Source: Mycobacterium florentinum
GTDB taxonomy: Bacteria > Actinomycetota > Actinomycetes > Mycobacteriales > Mycobacteriaceae
DNA: 64,000 nt
Reading direction: 5' to 3'
Assembly (NCBI RefSeq): GCF_010730355.1
Contig: NZ_AP022576.1
Coordinates: forward strand, 3,534,001 to 3,598,000
This document shows, piece by piece, positions 52,214-60,870 of the stretch. The translations under genes and the position numbers were made by a program. The notes beneath the pieces are model-generated. The model worked only from the letters and a program-made list of their open reading frames with translations. It was not told where the DNA came from and searched no databases. The number at the start of each line of letters is the position of its first letter. Within the stretch, counting starts at the first letter, position 1.

Positions 52214-52513
52214 GCGATCAAGCCCTTTCGTCTAGGCCAGTCGAATCCCGCGCGCTGCTTGGCAGGGCTTCCGTTTAAGCACTTTCTACCGCACAACCAA
52301 TTTGGCCGCGCGCCGACGCCAAGTTCGGTCGATGAGGTGGTCAGACACCCAGTCTGGCGGACAGACGATTAAGGCAGCTGCACTTCGGCAGCCACGTACG
52401 GCCGTCAACCACGTTCGCGCTGCGACCGTACCGCTGCCGTTGGCATCTCTATGACTGAATATTCAACCACAACAACGACTTTGGCTATGCCGTTGCGATT
52501 CGCCCTAGCACGT
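52214..52513. other. Intergenic region with no clear gene
   Basis: A 300-bp gap between the transglutaminase-like gene start and the celA1-type stop. It contains a 10-bp palindrome TGAATATTCA (52454-52463). No convincing ORF is present. It must hold the promoter of the leftward gene. Confidence 0.5.
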
Positions 52514-53518
52514 CTACATACCGGCCTTGCTGGCCAGATCGATCGCGTACTGATTGACGAAGGTGCCCGCCGGTGGATCACCCTTGCCGCACGATCCGTC
52601 GGATTCGCCGGGACGCTTGATCCACAAGTAGGCATCGGCGTGCGCGCCCGCGGTCGACGCGGTGGGCGCAGCGCCCAGCGCCCGGCCGCTGGGGTTGCAC
52701 CAGTTGAGTTCGGCGTCGGGCGCCGGTCCGGCACCGTTGCGTGACGTGTCGATCACGTAGTGCGCACCGTTCGTGAGCCCCGAAATCGCCTCGCCGTAAC
52801 CGATTTCGTCCTCGGTGGTGAAGAAGTTCGCGGTGTTGACGCTGAAACCCCGGGCGTGGCCGACGCCGGCCTGGTTGAGTCGGCCGGCCATGTCCTCGGC
52901 ACTGTGCCAGCGCAGGTGCCCCGCATCGACATAGACGGCCGCGTTCGGATCCCGGGTCAGCGTGTCGACGGCGTAGCGGATCAGGTCGAATCGTTCCTGC
53001 CGCGAATCACCCGACAGACAATCGGCCATCGCGAGCGCGTCGGGTTCGACGACGATGGCCACGCGCGAGGCACCTATGCCGGCGGCGATGCCGTCGATCC
53101 AGCCTCGGTAGTCGGCGCCCGACCCGAGACCGCCGGCAGCGAAGCTGCCACAGTCGCGGTGCGGGATTCCATAGATCGACAGCACCGGGATGGCACCGGC
53201 GGCATTCGCGTCGCCGACGTACTTTCCGACCGTGCCCGCCGAACCGCCCGGGACGATCCAGTACGCCTGCGGGGTGTTGGCGATGGCGGTCAATTGGGGA
53301 CTCGGCGGATCGGCGCTTTGGGCGGCACGCATGGCCGCCGAGCCGGGATTGACGTAGAACGGCGCTCCGGCCAGCGGGTTCCCGTCGCTGGCCAGGCGTA
53401 CCGCCGGGCCAGGACCAGCCTGCAGCCGGTCGGCCGCAATACCCGCGCAGGCAACGACCGCAACGGTCAGGAGGGGACCAATCAACCGAGCAAGAGCCCG
53501 AACAGCTGACGACATCAC
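52514..53518 (-). CDS. celA1: Glycoside hydrolase family 6 (endoglucanase CelA1 type)
   Basis: A 334-residue exported GH6 enzyme. A signal or anchor (LIGPLLTVAVVACAGIAADRL) is followed by NPLAGAPFYVNPGSAA and the catalytic aspartate regions: YGIPHRDCGSFAAGG, IVVEPDALAMADC and VYVDAGHLRWHS. The ending ADAYLWIKRPGESDGSCGKGDP (parts AYLWIKRPGESDG) is typical for mycobacterial CelA1, which hydrolyses beta-1,4-glucan. Position near dnaB is as in M. tuberculosis, where Rv0062 celA1 lies close to dnaB (Rv0058). Confidence 0.92.
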   Translation of the reverse strand: MMSSAVRALARLIGPLLTVAVVACAGIAADRLQAGPGPAVRLASDGNPLAGAPFYVNPGSAAMRAAQSADPPSPQLTAIANTPQAYWIVPGGSAGTVGKYVGDANAAGAIPVLSIYGIPHRDCGSFAAGGLGSGADYRGWIDGIAAGIGASRVAIVVEPDALAMADCLSGDSRQERFDLIRYAVDTLTRDPNAAVYVDAGHLRWHSAEDMAGRLNQAGVGHARGFSVNTANFFTTEDEIGYGEAISGLTNGAHYVIDTSRNGAGPAPDAELNWCNPSGRALGAAPTASTAGAHADAYLWIKRPGESDGSCGKGDPPAGTFVNQYAIDLASKAGM

Positions 53519-53577
53519 ACCAGGGAAATTAGTGCGTCACGGCATGATGCGCGCAACTGCCCCGTGATTCGACGGGC

Positions 53578-54657
53578 TCAGCCCCACCAGAACGCCGCGG
53601 CGATGATCCCGTAGAGGACGACGAGGGTGGCGCCTTCGAGCCACGTCGACTCACCGTCGAATGAGATGAACGCGGTGAGCACGACTGCGAGCAGCAGCAC
53701 CACCACCAACATCGGGCTGAACACCAGCGTCAGCCCGGCCATGCCGGTCACCTGCGAGATGAGCACCAGCAGCGGCCCCAGCACCAGCGAGATCTGAAGC
53801 GGCGAATTGAGGACGACCGAGAATCCGTACGCGGACTGCCCCCTCGCGGCGAGCTGGATGCCGACGAAGTTCTCCACCGCGTTGCCGGCGATCGCCACCA
53901 CGACCAGCCCGGCGAACACCTCGGAGATGTTGAGCGCGTGCATGGCCGGTTGCAGCGCGTCGACAAACCACTCCGACACGAAGGCGGCGAGGATGCCGGC
54001 GGCGGCCAGCAAGCCGACCGCGAGCCAGACCGGCCAGCGCGGGTGCTCGTGGAAATCCGCGGACTGCGCCTCGTCGTCCTCGCGGCGCAGCGAGGCCGGC
54101 AGGGACAGAGCGAACAGGCCGAGCAGCAGCACCGAAACGACGATCGACAACGCATCCTCGTGGTGCGACGCCGGGGTGTGGATCCAGTAGGCCACCGACG
54201 GGATCGACATCGCCGTGACCGACAACAGCATCAGCACCGTCACGGTGCGTGCGCGGTTTGAGCCAAGTTGCTGAGTGCCGTGACGCAGTCCGCCGGCCAC
54301 GAACGCAAGTCCCAGCACCAACAGGAGGTTGGCCAAGATGGACCCGACCAGGGCGGCGCGGACGACGTCGACCAGGCCGTGCCGAAGGCTGAAGATGCAG
54401 ATGAACAGCTCGGGGAGGTTGCCGAGCGCTGACTGGAGCACGCCGGTGGCGCCGGCTCCGAAGCGGTCGCCCAGCTGATCCACGCTGTGGCCGACGACCG
54501 CCGCGAGAATGCCGACCGCTGCGGCGGCGATAAGGAACGTGAGCACCGAGTTCCAGCCGCCGAAGTGGGCGAATCCGGCGCAAACCGTCAACGCCACCGA
54601 GAGGAGCAGCAAGATTCGGTCGGACCGGATCAGTACGGGCGTGGCGGCGGCCGACAT
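53578..54657 (-). CDS. Calcium/proton antiporter (CaCA/ChaA family)
   Basis: A 359-residue membrane exchanger with two alpha-repeats: GVLQSALGNLPELFICIFSL and NAVENFVGIQLAARGQ, each having the GN-x-x-E type core (GNLPE; GNAVE). About 11 hydrophobic helices are present, with an acidic stretch (RREDDEAQSAD) in the central loop. It exports Ca2+ or other cations with H+. ATG 54657 is chosen because the upstream part is not protein-like. It is divergent from the patatin operon, and two palindromes lie between. Confidence 0.9.
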   Translation of the reverse strand: MSAAATPVLIRSDRILLLLSVALTVCAGFAHFGGWNSVLTFLIAAAAVGILAAVVGHSVDQLGDRFGAGATGVLQSALGNLPELFICIFSLRHGLVDVVRAALVGSILANLLLVLGLAFVAGGLRHGTQQLGSNRARTVTVLMLLSVTAMSIPSVAYWIHTPASHHEDALSIVVSVLLLGLFALSLPASLRREDDEAQSADFHEHPRWPVWLAVGLLAAAGILAAFVSEWFVDALQPAMHALNISEVFAGLVVVAIAGNAVENFVGIQLAARGQSAYGFSVVLNSPLQISLVLGPLLVLISQVTGMAGLTLVFSPMLVVVLLLAVVLTAFISFDGESTWLEGATLVVLYGIIAAAFWWG

Positions 54658-54758
54658 GGGCCCAACCTTAATGGGTCGTGGCACCGCGCGTCGTGCCGCA
54701 ACATTGACCATCAGTCGGATCCGACAACAATGGGGACTGCGTGCTCCCCCGCTGATTA

Positions 54759-54780
54759 GTCGCGGCGCCGAAGCCGCGAC
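54759..54780. promoter_or_regulatory. Stem-loop 1 between the antiporter gene and the patatin operon
   Basis: GTCGCGGC (54759-54766) and GCCGCGAC (54773-54780) form a perfect 8-bp inverted repeat with a 6-nt loop. Both flanking genes start outward, so it is not at a gene end and may be an operator or RNA leader element. Confidence 0.45.
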
Positions 54781-54788
54781 AACCCAAG

Positions 54789-54808
54789 ACGAGTAGTCGA
54801 CTACTCGT
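54789..54808. promoter_or_regulatory. Perfect 20-bp palindrome upstream of the patatin operon
   Basis: ACGAGTAGTCGACTACTCGT is a perfect 20-bp palindrome with no spacer, 146 bp before the patatin ATG and 131 bp before the antiporter ATG. It is a strong candidate operator for a dimeric repressor acting on the patatin-S8-MBL genes; no regulator gene is adjacent. The 54658-54954 gap otherwise has no gene. Confidence 0.6.
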
Positions 54809-54954
54809 GCGCAAGCGCGGTCCTCGGAAATAGCGTCGTCAATACCGGTACGAACAACGCCCTCAGCTCTGGACGGCGGAGCCACCGAGAATCGCGTGTT
54901 TCGCGATGGTGCGCTCCCCAATGCCTTGTTGGCCGTGGACAATTGGGAGCGGGA

Positions 54955-56118
54955 ATGACCAGTCCCACGTCGGACGAATTGATCACCCCGGTGCGGAAAA
55001 CGCCGGACGACGGAATCCGACAGCCAGAGAAGGGCCTGGCGCTTTGCCTGTCGGGCGGCGGCTACCGGGCGATGGTCTTCCACGTCGGAGTGCTCTGGCG
55101 ACTCAACGAGGTCGGCCTACTGGCGAAACTCGATCGCATCTCCAGCGTCTCAGGCGGTTCGATCACCGCCGGCGTCCTGGCCAAGAATTGGAAGCGGCTG
55201 GCGTGGGACGCGGGGCAGGTCGCCGCCAACTTGGAAGACCTGCTCGTCAAACCCGTACGGCGGATGAGCCAAACCGCTCTCGACGTGAAGGCGGTTATCG
55301 GGGGAATACTGCCTTTCGGCGATTCGGCCGCCGATCGTGTCGCCGCGGCCTATCGCAAGCACCTCTTCGAGGACACCAGCCTGCAGGATCTGCCGGACAC
55401 GCCGCGGTTCGTCTTCAACTCCACCAACCTGGAGTCCGGCGTGCTGCTGCGGTTCAGCAAGCCCTACCTCGCCGACTATCGGGTGGGCCGAATCATCAAT
55501 CCCGACCTGCCGCTGGCGGTCGCGGTTGCCGCGTCGTCGGCCTTTCCGCCCGTGCTATCGCCCTGCACGCTGCACCTCAAGGGCCAGAGCTGGATCGACG
55601 AGCGGGGCAACACGCTTACCCACTCCGGCTTCCGCGACGAGATCCAGGTGACCGACGGCGGCGTATACGACAACCTCGGCCTGGAAACCGCGTGGAAGAG
55701 GTACCGGTCGATCATTGTCAGCGACGCCGGCGGCCAAGTCACCGACGACGCGGATCCCGCCACCGACCCGCTCCGGCAAAGCACTCGAGTGCTCGACCTC
55801 ATCCAGAACCAAGTCCGCGCGCTGCGCAAGCGCCAAGCGATCGGCTCCTTCAAATCCGGTCTGCGGCAGGGCATGTACATCGGCATCCGCAGCCAAGTCG
55901 CAAAATACGGCGGGGCAATACTGCCGGCCAACCCCGATCGCACGCGCGAACTCGCCGAGCTGAAAACGAGGCTTGCGCCGCTGTCCGACCCCGATCAAGA
56001 GCGCCTGATCAACTGGGGCTACACCATCTGCGACGCCGGCTTACGGACGCACCTGTCCGGTGAACTCACCGATCCCACCAAGACCGAGCTGCCCTACCCG
56101 AACGAGGCGTTGACATGA
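54955..56118 (+). CDS. Patatin-like phospholipase
   Basis: A 387-residue protein, first gene of a three-gene operon. The oxyanion hole is CLSGGGYRAMVFHVG, the nucleophile Ser66 is in SSVSGGSITAG (S at the -2 position instead of the usual G of GxSxG) and the dyad Asp234 is in VTDGGVYDN. No signal peptide or membrane helix is seen. Family members hydrolyse phospholipids; in CBASS (CapV) and related systems they damage the host membrane when activated. It is coupled by ATGA to the protease gene. The start ATG 54955 follows GGGAG. Confidence 0.9.
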   Translation: MTSPTSDELITPVRKTPDDGIRQPEKGLALCLSGGGYRAMVFHVGVLWRLNEVGLLAKLDRISSVSGGSITAGVLAKNWKRLAWDAGQVAANLEDLLVKPVRRMSQTALDVKAVIGGILPFGDSAADRVAAAYRKHLFEDTSLQDLPDTPRFVFNSTNLESGVLLRFSKPYLADYRVGRIINPDLPLAVAVAASSAFPPVLSPCTLHLKGQSWIDERGNTLTHSGFRDEIQVTDGGVYDNLGLETAWKRYRSIIVSDAGGQVTDDADPATDPLRQSTRVLDLIQNQVRALRKRQAIGSFKSGLRQGMYIGIRSQVAKYGGAILPANPDRTRELAELKTRLAPLSDPDQERLINWGYTICDAGLRTHLSGELTDPTKTELPYPNEALT

Positions 56119-58043
56119 CGGAGGAAACGACAATCTCCCGAAAGTTGGTCGATTACATCCTGGTTGGCACCGGCCCCGGTCGGCGGCACCTGCAGGGCTC
56201 ACCGATCCTGGGCGATGTGTGGACCGCGTACGTGCAAGACCTGAGTAAACCGGTCGATCTGCTCATCACGTCGCACAAGGGCACCACGGCCAACGACCTG
56301 GCTGCGGAAATCTTCAGTGAACTGCAAAAGATCCGCAGCGGTATCGCGCACGACGACGACCCGAGGGTCGCTCCGGTGCAGAACTATGTGGCCGCCCGCC
56401 TGTACTTCGACGAAGTGATACGGGTGTTGATCCCGATGACACAGTGGTGGCTCGATCCGAGGACGCGCAACGAATTCGACGCGTGGCTGAACTCCGGGAA
56501 ATCTGCGGCCGAAAACGGATCCGACCGGATGACTCAGACGCTCGATGATGTGCGGGTCCTGGTCGACGCATGGAACAAGGGGCCCTCGTTCGTCGACGAA
56601 TTGGTCAAGGATCCCACGGCCGGGATCCGTCACCGGCGCACAGCATTCGAGCGCTTCGTCGCGTTATGCACCCTGGTCTTGATGGTGCAGCGGCCCCCGG
56701 AGGAGACGGACCGCAAGCCGATGGCGCAAGCCAATTTGACCAAAATTCAGCGGAAGAACCGAGGCCTGCTGGTCGACACCAGCAGGGACGAGTTGCGCGA
56801 GCTGGTGGTCGATCTGATCTCCACGGATATGTCCCCGGCAAAGGAGGCGAAGGTCTGGCAGATCTCCCGGAACCGGCCGGCATCCACGGCGATCATGAAG
56901 TCGGTGCCGACCGTGAAAGCCGACGCGGCCCGGCGGCTGTTCGAACTCGACGGCAGCGGGATCACCTGGGCGGTAATCGATTCCGGGATCTACACGCAGC
57001 ACGGCGCGTTTGGTCAGCACCCGATCCGCAAGACGTATGACTTCACCTACTACCGCGAGGTCGTCAACCTCAGCAATGTCGACGACGTCGTTCGCAAGCG
57101 CAATCTCGCGACGATCGAGGCGGCTCGGGGCAACACGCTTCCGTCCGGCGCAGACCGAAAGCTCAAGCAGATCGCCAAGGCCGCCTGCAGACGTGAGCCG
57201 ATACGGTATGACTTGATCAAGGAGTTCCTGGAACTCGGCGGCGGCGACACACCACCACCACGGCCGTCCAGCGAGCACGGCACTCATGTCGCCGGCATCA
57301 TCGCCGCCTCGGTCGACGAAACGGGCCAAAAGCTGGTCACCGGCATGTGCCCGGGTATCGGTCTGTACGACTTGCGCATCATCGGATCCGACAAAGAGGA
57401 CACCGAGTTGGCGGTGATCGCCGCGCTGCAATTCGTCCGGCGCACAAACGAATTGGCGGGCGACATGCAGATCCAGGGGGTGAACATGAGCCTGTCGATC
57501 GAGCACGACGTGCGCAATTACGCCTGCGGAGCAACGCCGGTCTGCATGGAGGCCGAACGACTCGTCGACAGCGGGGTGGTCGTCGTTGCGGCGGCCGGAA
57601 ACTTCGGCTACCAGAACATTGTGGTCAACGACCGGCCATTCAATAACTATCTGGCGTTCAGCATCACCGACCCGGGCAATGCGGACCGCGTGATCACGGT
57701 GGGATCCACGCACCACTACAAGCCTTTCACCTACGGCGTGAGCTACTTCTCGAGCCGCGGTCCCACCGGCGACGGCCGTCTCAAGCCCGATCTCGTCGCC
57801 CCTGGCGAGCGCATCTACTCCTCGGTGCTGGACGACGATTGGGGCTATCTGGACGGCACCAGCATGGCCGCACCTCACGTGAGCGGCGCTGCGGCACTGC
57901 TGATGGCCCGCTATCCAGAACTGGTCGGACATCCCGACAAGATCAAGAAGATTCTCTGCGAGACAGCGACCGATCTCGGACGAGAGCGCAACTTTCAGGG
58001 CCACGGCCTACTCGATGTCCTTCGTGCACTACAGAGTCAATGA
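56115..58043 (+). CDS. Cytoplasmic S8 (subtilisin) protease with a long N-terminal domain
   Basis: A 642-residue serine protease. The triad is complete: Asp289 in VIDSGIYTQHG, His388 in SEHGTHVAGI and Ser583 in DGTSMAAPHVSG; the oxyanion Asn is in VVAAAGNFGY. No signal peptide is present, unlike secreted subtilases. Residues 1-280 are a mostly helical region of unknown function (e.g. DLLITSHKGTTAND, YFDEVIRVLIPMTQWWLD). Its start overlaps the patatin stop by ATGA and the MBL gene starts 11 bp after its stop. It may cleave the patatin or another partner as a switch; that is inference. Confidence 0.92.
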   Translation: MTEETTISRKLVDYILVGTGPGRRHLQGSPILGDVWTAYVQDLSKPVDLLITSHKGTTANDLAAEIFSELQKIRSGIAHDDDPRVAPVQNYVAARLYFDEVIRVLIPMTQWWLDPRTRNEFDAWLNSGKSAAENGSDRMTQTLDDVRVLVDAWNKGPSFVDELVKDPTAGIRHRRTAFERFVALCTLVLMVQRPPEETDRKPMAQANLTKIQRKNRGLLVDTSRDELRELVVDLISTDMSPAKEAKVWQISRNRPASTAIMKSVPTVKADAARRLFELDGSGITWAVIDSGIYTQHGAFGQHPIRKTYDFTYYREVVNLSNVDDVVRKRNLATIEAARGNTLPSGADRKLKQIAKAACRREPIRYDLIKEFLELGGGDTPPPRPSSEHGTHVAGIIAASVDETGQKLVTGMCPGIGLYDLRIIGSDKEDTELAVIAALQFVRRTNELAGDMQIQGVNMSLSIEHDVRNYACGATPVCMEAERLVDSGVVVVAAAGNFGYQNIVVNDRPFNNYLAFSITDPGNADRVITVGSTHHYKPFTYGVSYFSSRGPTGDGRLKPDLVAPGERIYSSVLDDDWGYLDGTSMAAPHVSGAAALLMARYPELVGHPDKIKKILCETATDLGRERNFQGHGLLDVLRALQSQ

Positions 58044-58054
58044 GGTGAATTCAC

Positions 58055-59341
58055 ATGGTCAACAACGTTTTCAGTCTTGAAGTTCTGCCCGCCAAGAAGG
58101 GCGACTGCCTACTGCTTCGGTTCGGGCCGAAGGCGAGCAAGAGGCAGAAGCTGGCGCTGATCGACGGAGGCCCCAGCGGCGTCTACGCAAACCACCTCGG
58201 GCCGCGGCTAAAGCAGCTGCGCGCCGAGAAGGGCGTGTCCGACGACGAACCGATGGTATTGGACTGGGTCATGCTCAGCCACGTGGACGACGACCACGCC
58301 AACGGACTGGTGCGACTGACCGAGGAGCTCAGGGCGCTGCCCGCCAACAGGTTCGTAAGGCCACAGCGGTTGTTCCACAACACTTTTGACAAAATCATCG
58401 GCAATGATGCCGCCGAGCTGAAAAAGGCCACCACCAACGGCTATGGAACGGCGTCGCTGACCGGGGACATCCCCATCGACCTGGTGCCGGACGACGCGAA
58501 GGTCGACGCCACCACATTCAACGACGCGCTGATGGTGCTCGCCGGCATCGAGCAGGGCATCGACCTGGCCGGCAACGCCGAGGTGCTGCAGATCCAGGTC
58601 AACGACGGCGAGGGCGGGCTGATCGTCGCCGAGGACGGCGGCACGGCGATCGAGATGGAAGGCGGCCTGAAGTTGAGCGTTATCGGGCCGATGCTCCCAG
58701 AAGTCAAGGCGTTACAAGAGGCGCACCGAAAGTGGTTGGAGGAACAAAAGAAGCGCCCGAAGCCACCGTCCGCCGCGCTGGCGGCCTACGTCGACGAGTC
58801 GGTGCCCAATCTGTCCAGCATTGTGGTGCTCGCCGAACTGGGTGGAAAGACGATCCTGTTCACCGGCGACGCCCGTGGCGACAAGATCCTCGCGGGGATG
58901 CGGCTCGTCGGTCTGGGCGACAGAATGCACGTCGATGTGCTGAAGGGACAGCACCACGGCAGCGACAACAATGTCACGCGAGACTTTTTCGAGCGCGTCA
59001 CCGCCGATCACTACGTGTTCTCCGGAAACGGTGAGCACGGCAATCCCGAGCGGGAAACGCTGGACCTGCTGCGCCAGGCACGCAACGCCGTCCGGCCCGA
59101 CGAGGACTACCAGATCTATTTGACCTACGAGATCAAAGACATCGACGCGCTGCGCAAGAGGGACTGGGAGATCAAGCAGAAACGGGCCAGGAGCCAGGGC
59201 CGCGATCCCGGGCCCAATTGGTCGGCCCCCAAACAGGGTCTGGTCGCGTTCTTCAAGAAGCACCCCGACATGGCGGCGCGGGTCGTGCCACTGCAGGGCG
59301 ATCTACCCAGGCACCGCATCGATCTGCTGGCCACGCCGTAA
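58055..59341 (+). CDS. ComEC-like metallo-beta-lactamase-fold protein
   Basis: A 428-residue soluble MBL-fold protein. The metal motif is SHVDDDHANG (H76, D78, D80, H81), the HxDxDH variant typical of ComEC/Rec2. Other ligands lie in TILFTGDARGD and KGQHHGSDNN. ComEC domains of this class are nucleases on transforming DNA; no ComEC membrane part is present here. It is the third gene of the patatin-S8-MBL operon. ATG 58055 is chosen; upstream GAGGTG is the likely binding site. Confidence 0.9.
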   Translation: MVNNVFSLEVLPAKKGDCLLLRFGPKASKRQKLALIDGGPSGVYANHLGPRLKQLRAEKGVSDDEPMVLDWVMLSHVDDDHANGLVRLTEELRALPANRFVRPQRLFHNTFDKIIGNDAAELKKATTNGYGTASLTGDIPIDLVPDDAKVDATTFNDALMVLAGIEQGIDLAGNAEVLQIQVNDGEGGLIVAEDGGTAIEMEGGLKLSVIGPMLPEVKALQEAHRKWLEEQKKRPKPPSAALAAYVDESVPNLSSIVVLAELGGKTILFTGDARGDKILAGMRLVGLGDRMHVDVLKGQHHGSDNNVTRDFFERVTADHYVFSGNGEHGNPERETLDLLRQARNAVRPDEDYQIYLTYEIKDIDALRKRDWEIKQKRARSQGRDPGPNWSAPKQGLVAFFKKHPDMAARVVPLQGDLPRHRIDLLATP

Positions 59342-59354
59342 CGGTCGAACGCGT

Positions 59355-60218
59355 CTACGCCGGGGCGGAAGATCGGCCGAAGTAGAGCTCTTGGGTTGCG
59401 ACGCAGACCATTTGGCCCTTGCGGTTGTACATCGTCGACGTCGTCAGCCCCCGGCCTGCGACACCGCTGGTCGACATCTGATCCGAGAGGACCCAGTCCG
59501 TCAGGTCGACCGGCCGGTGAAACCACAGTGCGTGGTCGATGAGGGCGTTGAACGTGCTGACGGGGGTGGCCCGCCGCATGACGAGTGCCGGCTCGACCAT
59601 CGTGGTTCCGGAGAGATAGGTCAGCAGGCAGCTGTGCAGCACCTCGTCATCCGGAACAGATCCGTTGGCCCGCCACCACATTCGCAGCCGTGGCGACGGC
59701 TCGCGCAGGTCGATGGCAAGCCGTGGCGGGGGGTCGACGTAGCGCAGCTCGAAAGGCCGGGGTGCGACCCAGTGACCGTCCAGTTCGTCCGCGTACGCGG
59801 CCAGCTGCTCGTGCATCGGCGCCAGCGAATCGGGACCGGCGATGTCGGGCATCGGCTGTTGGTAGTCGAGCGAATCGAATGGCACGTTGAACGACGCGAG
59901 CGCTTCGAGCAGGATCTGCCCGTCCTGGCGGGCCGTGATCTTGCGGGTGGACAACGTGCCACCGTCACGGGCCACGTCGACGTGGAGGTCGACGGGCTTG
60001 CGGGCATCGCCGGCTCGCACGTAGTAGACGTGCACGCTGTGCGCCGTGCGGCCCGGCGCGGTGAGGCTCGCCGCCATCAAGGACTGGGCGGCAATATGGC
60101 CCCCCACGATGTGGTGGCTCGGGTTGTCCAATTGCGTGGCGACGAAGTGGTGCTCGTCGACGCGAGCAACGTTGAGCGTGTCGATGACATCGGCCAGGAT
60201 CGGCCAGGGGTAACTCAC
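59355..60218 (-). CDS. Acyl-CoA thioesterase (TesB-like, double hotdog)
   Basis: A 287-residue thioesterase II protein with two hotdog repeats. The first has IVGGHIAAQSLMAA and HSVHVYYVRAGD; the second has the conserved LIDHALWFHRP with the usual catalytic aspartate and DWVLSDQMSTSGVAGRG. It hydrolyses acyl-CoA to free acid. GTG 60218 is used. It converges on the MBL gene and is not part of that operon. Confidence 0.88.
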   Translation of the reverse strand: MSYPWPILADVIDTLNVARVDEHHFVATQLDNPSHHIVGGHIAAQSLMAASLTAPGRTAHSVHVYYVRAGDARKPVDLHVDVARDGGTLSTRKITARQDGQILLEALASFNVPFDSLDYQQPMPDIAGPDSLAPMHEQLAAYADELDGHWVAPRPFELRYVDPPPRLAIDLREPSPRLRMWWRANGSVPDDEVLHSCLLTYLSGTTMVEPALVMRRATPVSTFNALIDHALWFHRPVDLTDWVLSDQMSTSGVAGRGLTTSTMYNRKGQMVCVATQELYFGRSSAPA

Positions 60219-60387
60219 CCGGGAATCTTGTCATCCGTTTCGCCGAGGTAGCGGCCCGGGGCGTCCACCAGAAGAGCGATTTGAGCCAGCACGCGAGTCA
60301 TGCCATCACGAAACGATCCTTCCGGCATCTTCGACGTGAATTGATCCGCCGGGAGCTGCCATGCCGTGATCGGCCGTCCGCGCACCT

Positions 60388-60870
60388 TTAGGCGGCCGCG
60401 CCTGGGGGGTCCGCACGGACGCCGAGCACCGGCTGCCGACGACGGCCATGGCCCCACCTCGCATCCCAAGGCCAACGGCCCTTGTCGTCAGCCCACACCA
60501 ATTGCAGGGCACGGACACGTGGGCCGAAGAGCCCGACCGCGGACTTCAAGTGGACATCCGGATGCTCGACCTCGACCACTTCGACAAGAAATCTGTCTTG
60601 GTAATCGATATGCATTGCCGGTGCGAGCACCGTACCGTCGTCGACGATCATGTGAGCAATGGAATTGAGGACGCGACAGCTCGTGTCGGCGGGCAGACCC
60701 GTCATCAGCAGTTCGGGTAGCCCCCTACTGTGTAACCCGACCGTGTAGGCGAACGGCCTGTTATCGCTCTCGACGTACTGAACCGCCCAACCGTGGTCGC
60801 GGATGGTTGCACGCAGTACGTCCAGGTAGTCCTCGGTTGTGGCGCTTGGATTGTCGCATTGCCAGCACAT
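60388..60870 (-). CDS. DUF4262 domain protein
   Basis: A 160-residue protein starting MCWQCDNPSATTEDYLDVLR and having the DUF4262 pattern DHGWAVQYVE, FAYTVGLHSRGLPELLMTG and the end LQLVWADDKGRWPWD. ATG 60870 follows GAGGGAG. The function of the family is unknown; it is common in actinobacteria and often near mobile or accessory genes. The C-terminal tail of about 25 residues is Arg-rich and may be of poor quality. Confidence 0.82.
   Translation of the reverse strand: MCWQCDNPSATTEDYLDVLRATIRDHGWAVQYVESDNRPFAYTVGLHSRGLPELLMTGLPADTSCRVLNSIAHMIVDDGTVLAPAMHIDYQDRFLVEVVEVEHPDVHLKSAVGLFGPRVRALQLVWADDKGRWPWDARWGHGRRRQPVLGVRADPPGAAA

Noticed and set aside
53651..54583. 310-codon frame within the antiporter gene
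   Set aside because: Same strand but different frame from the clear CaCA antiporter; Arg-rich shadow with no motif.
60215..60475. 86-codon frame between the thioesterase and DUF4262 genes
   Set aside because: It overlaps the DUF4262 3' end antisense to nothing but in another frame, lacks a good start site, and its first half is shadow-like; a very small real gene at 60215-60370 cannot be ruled out.
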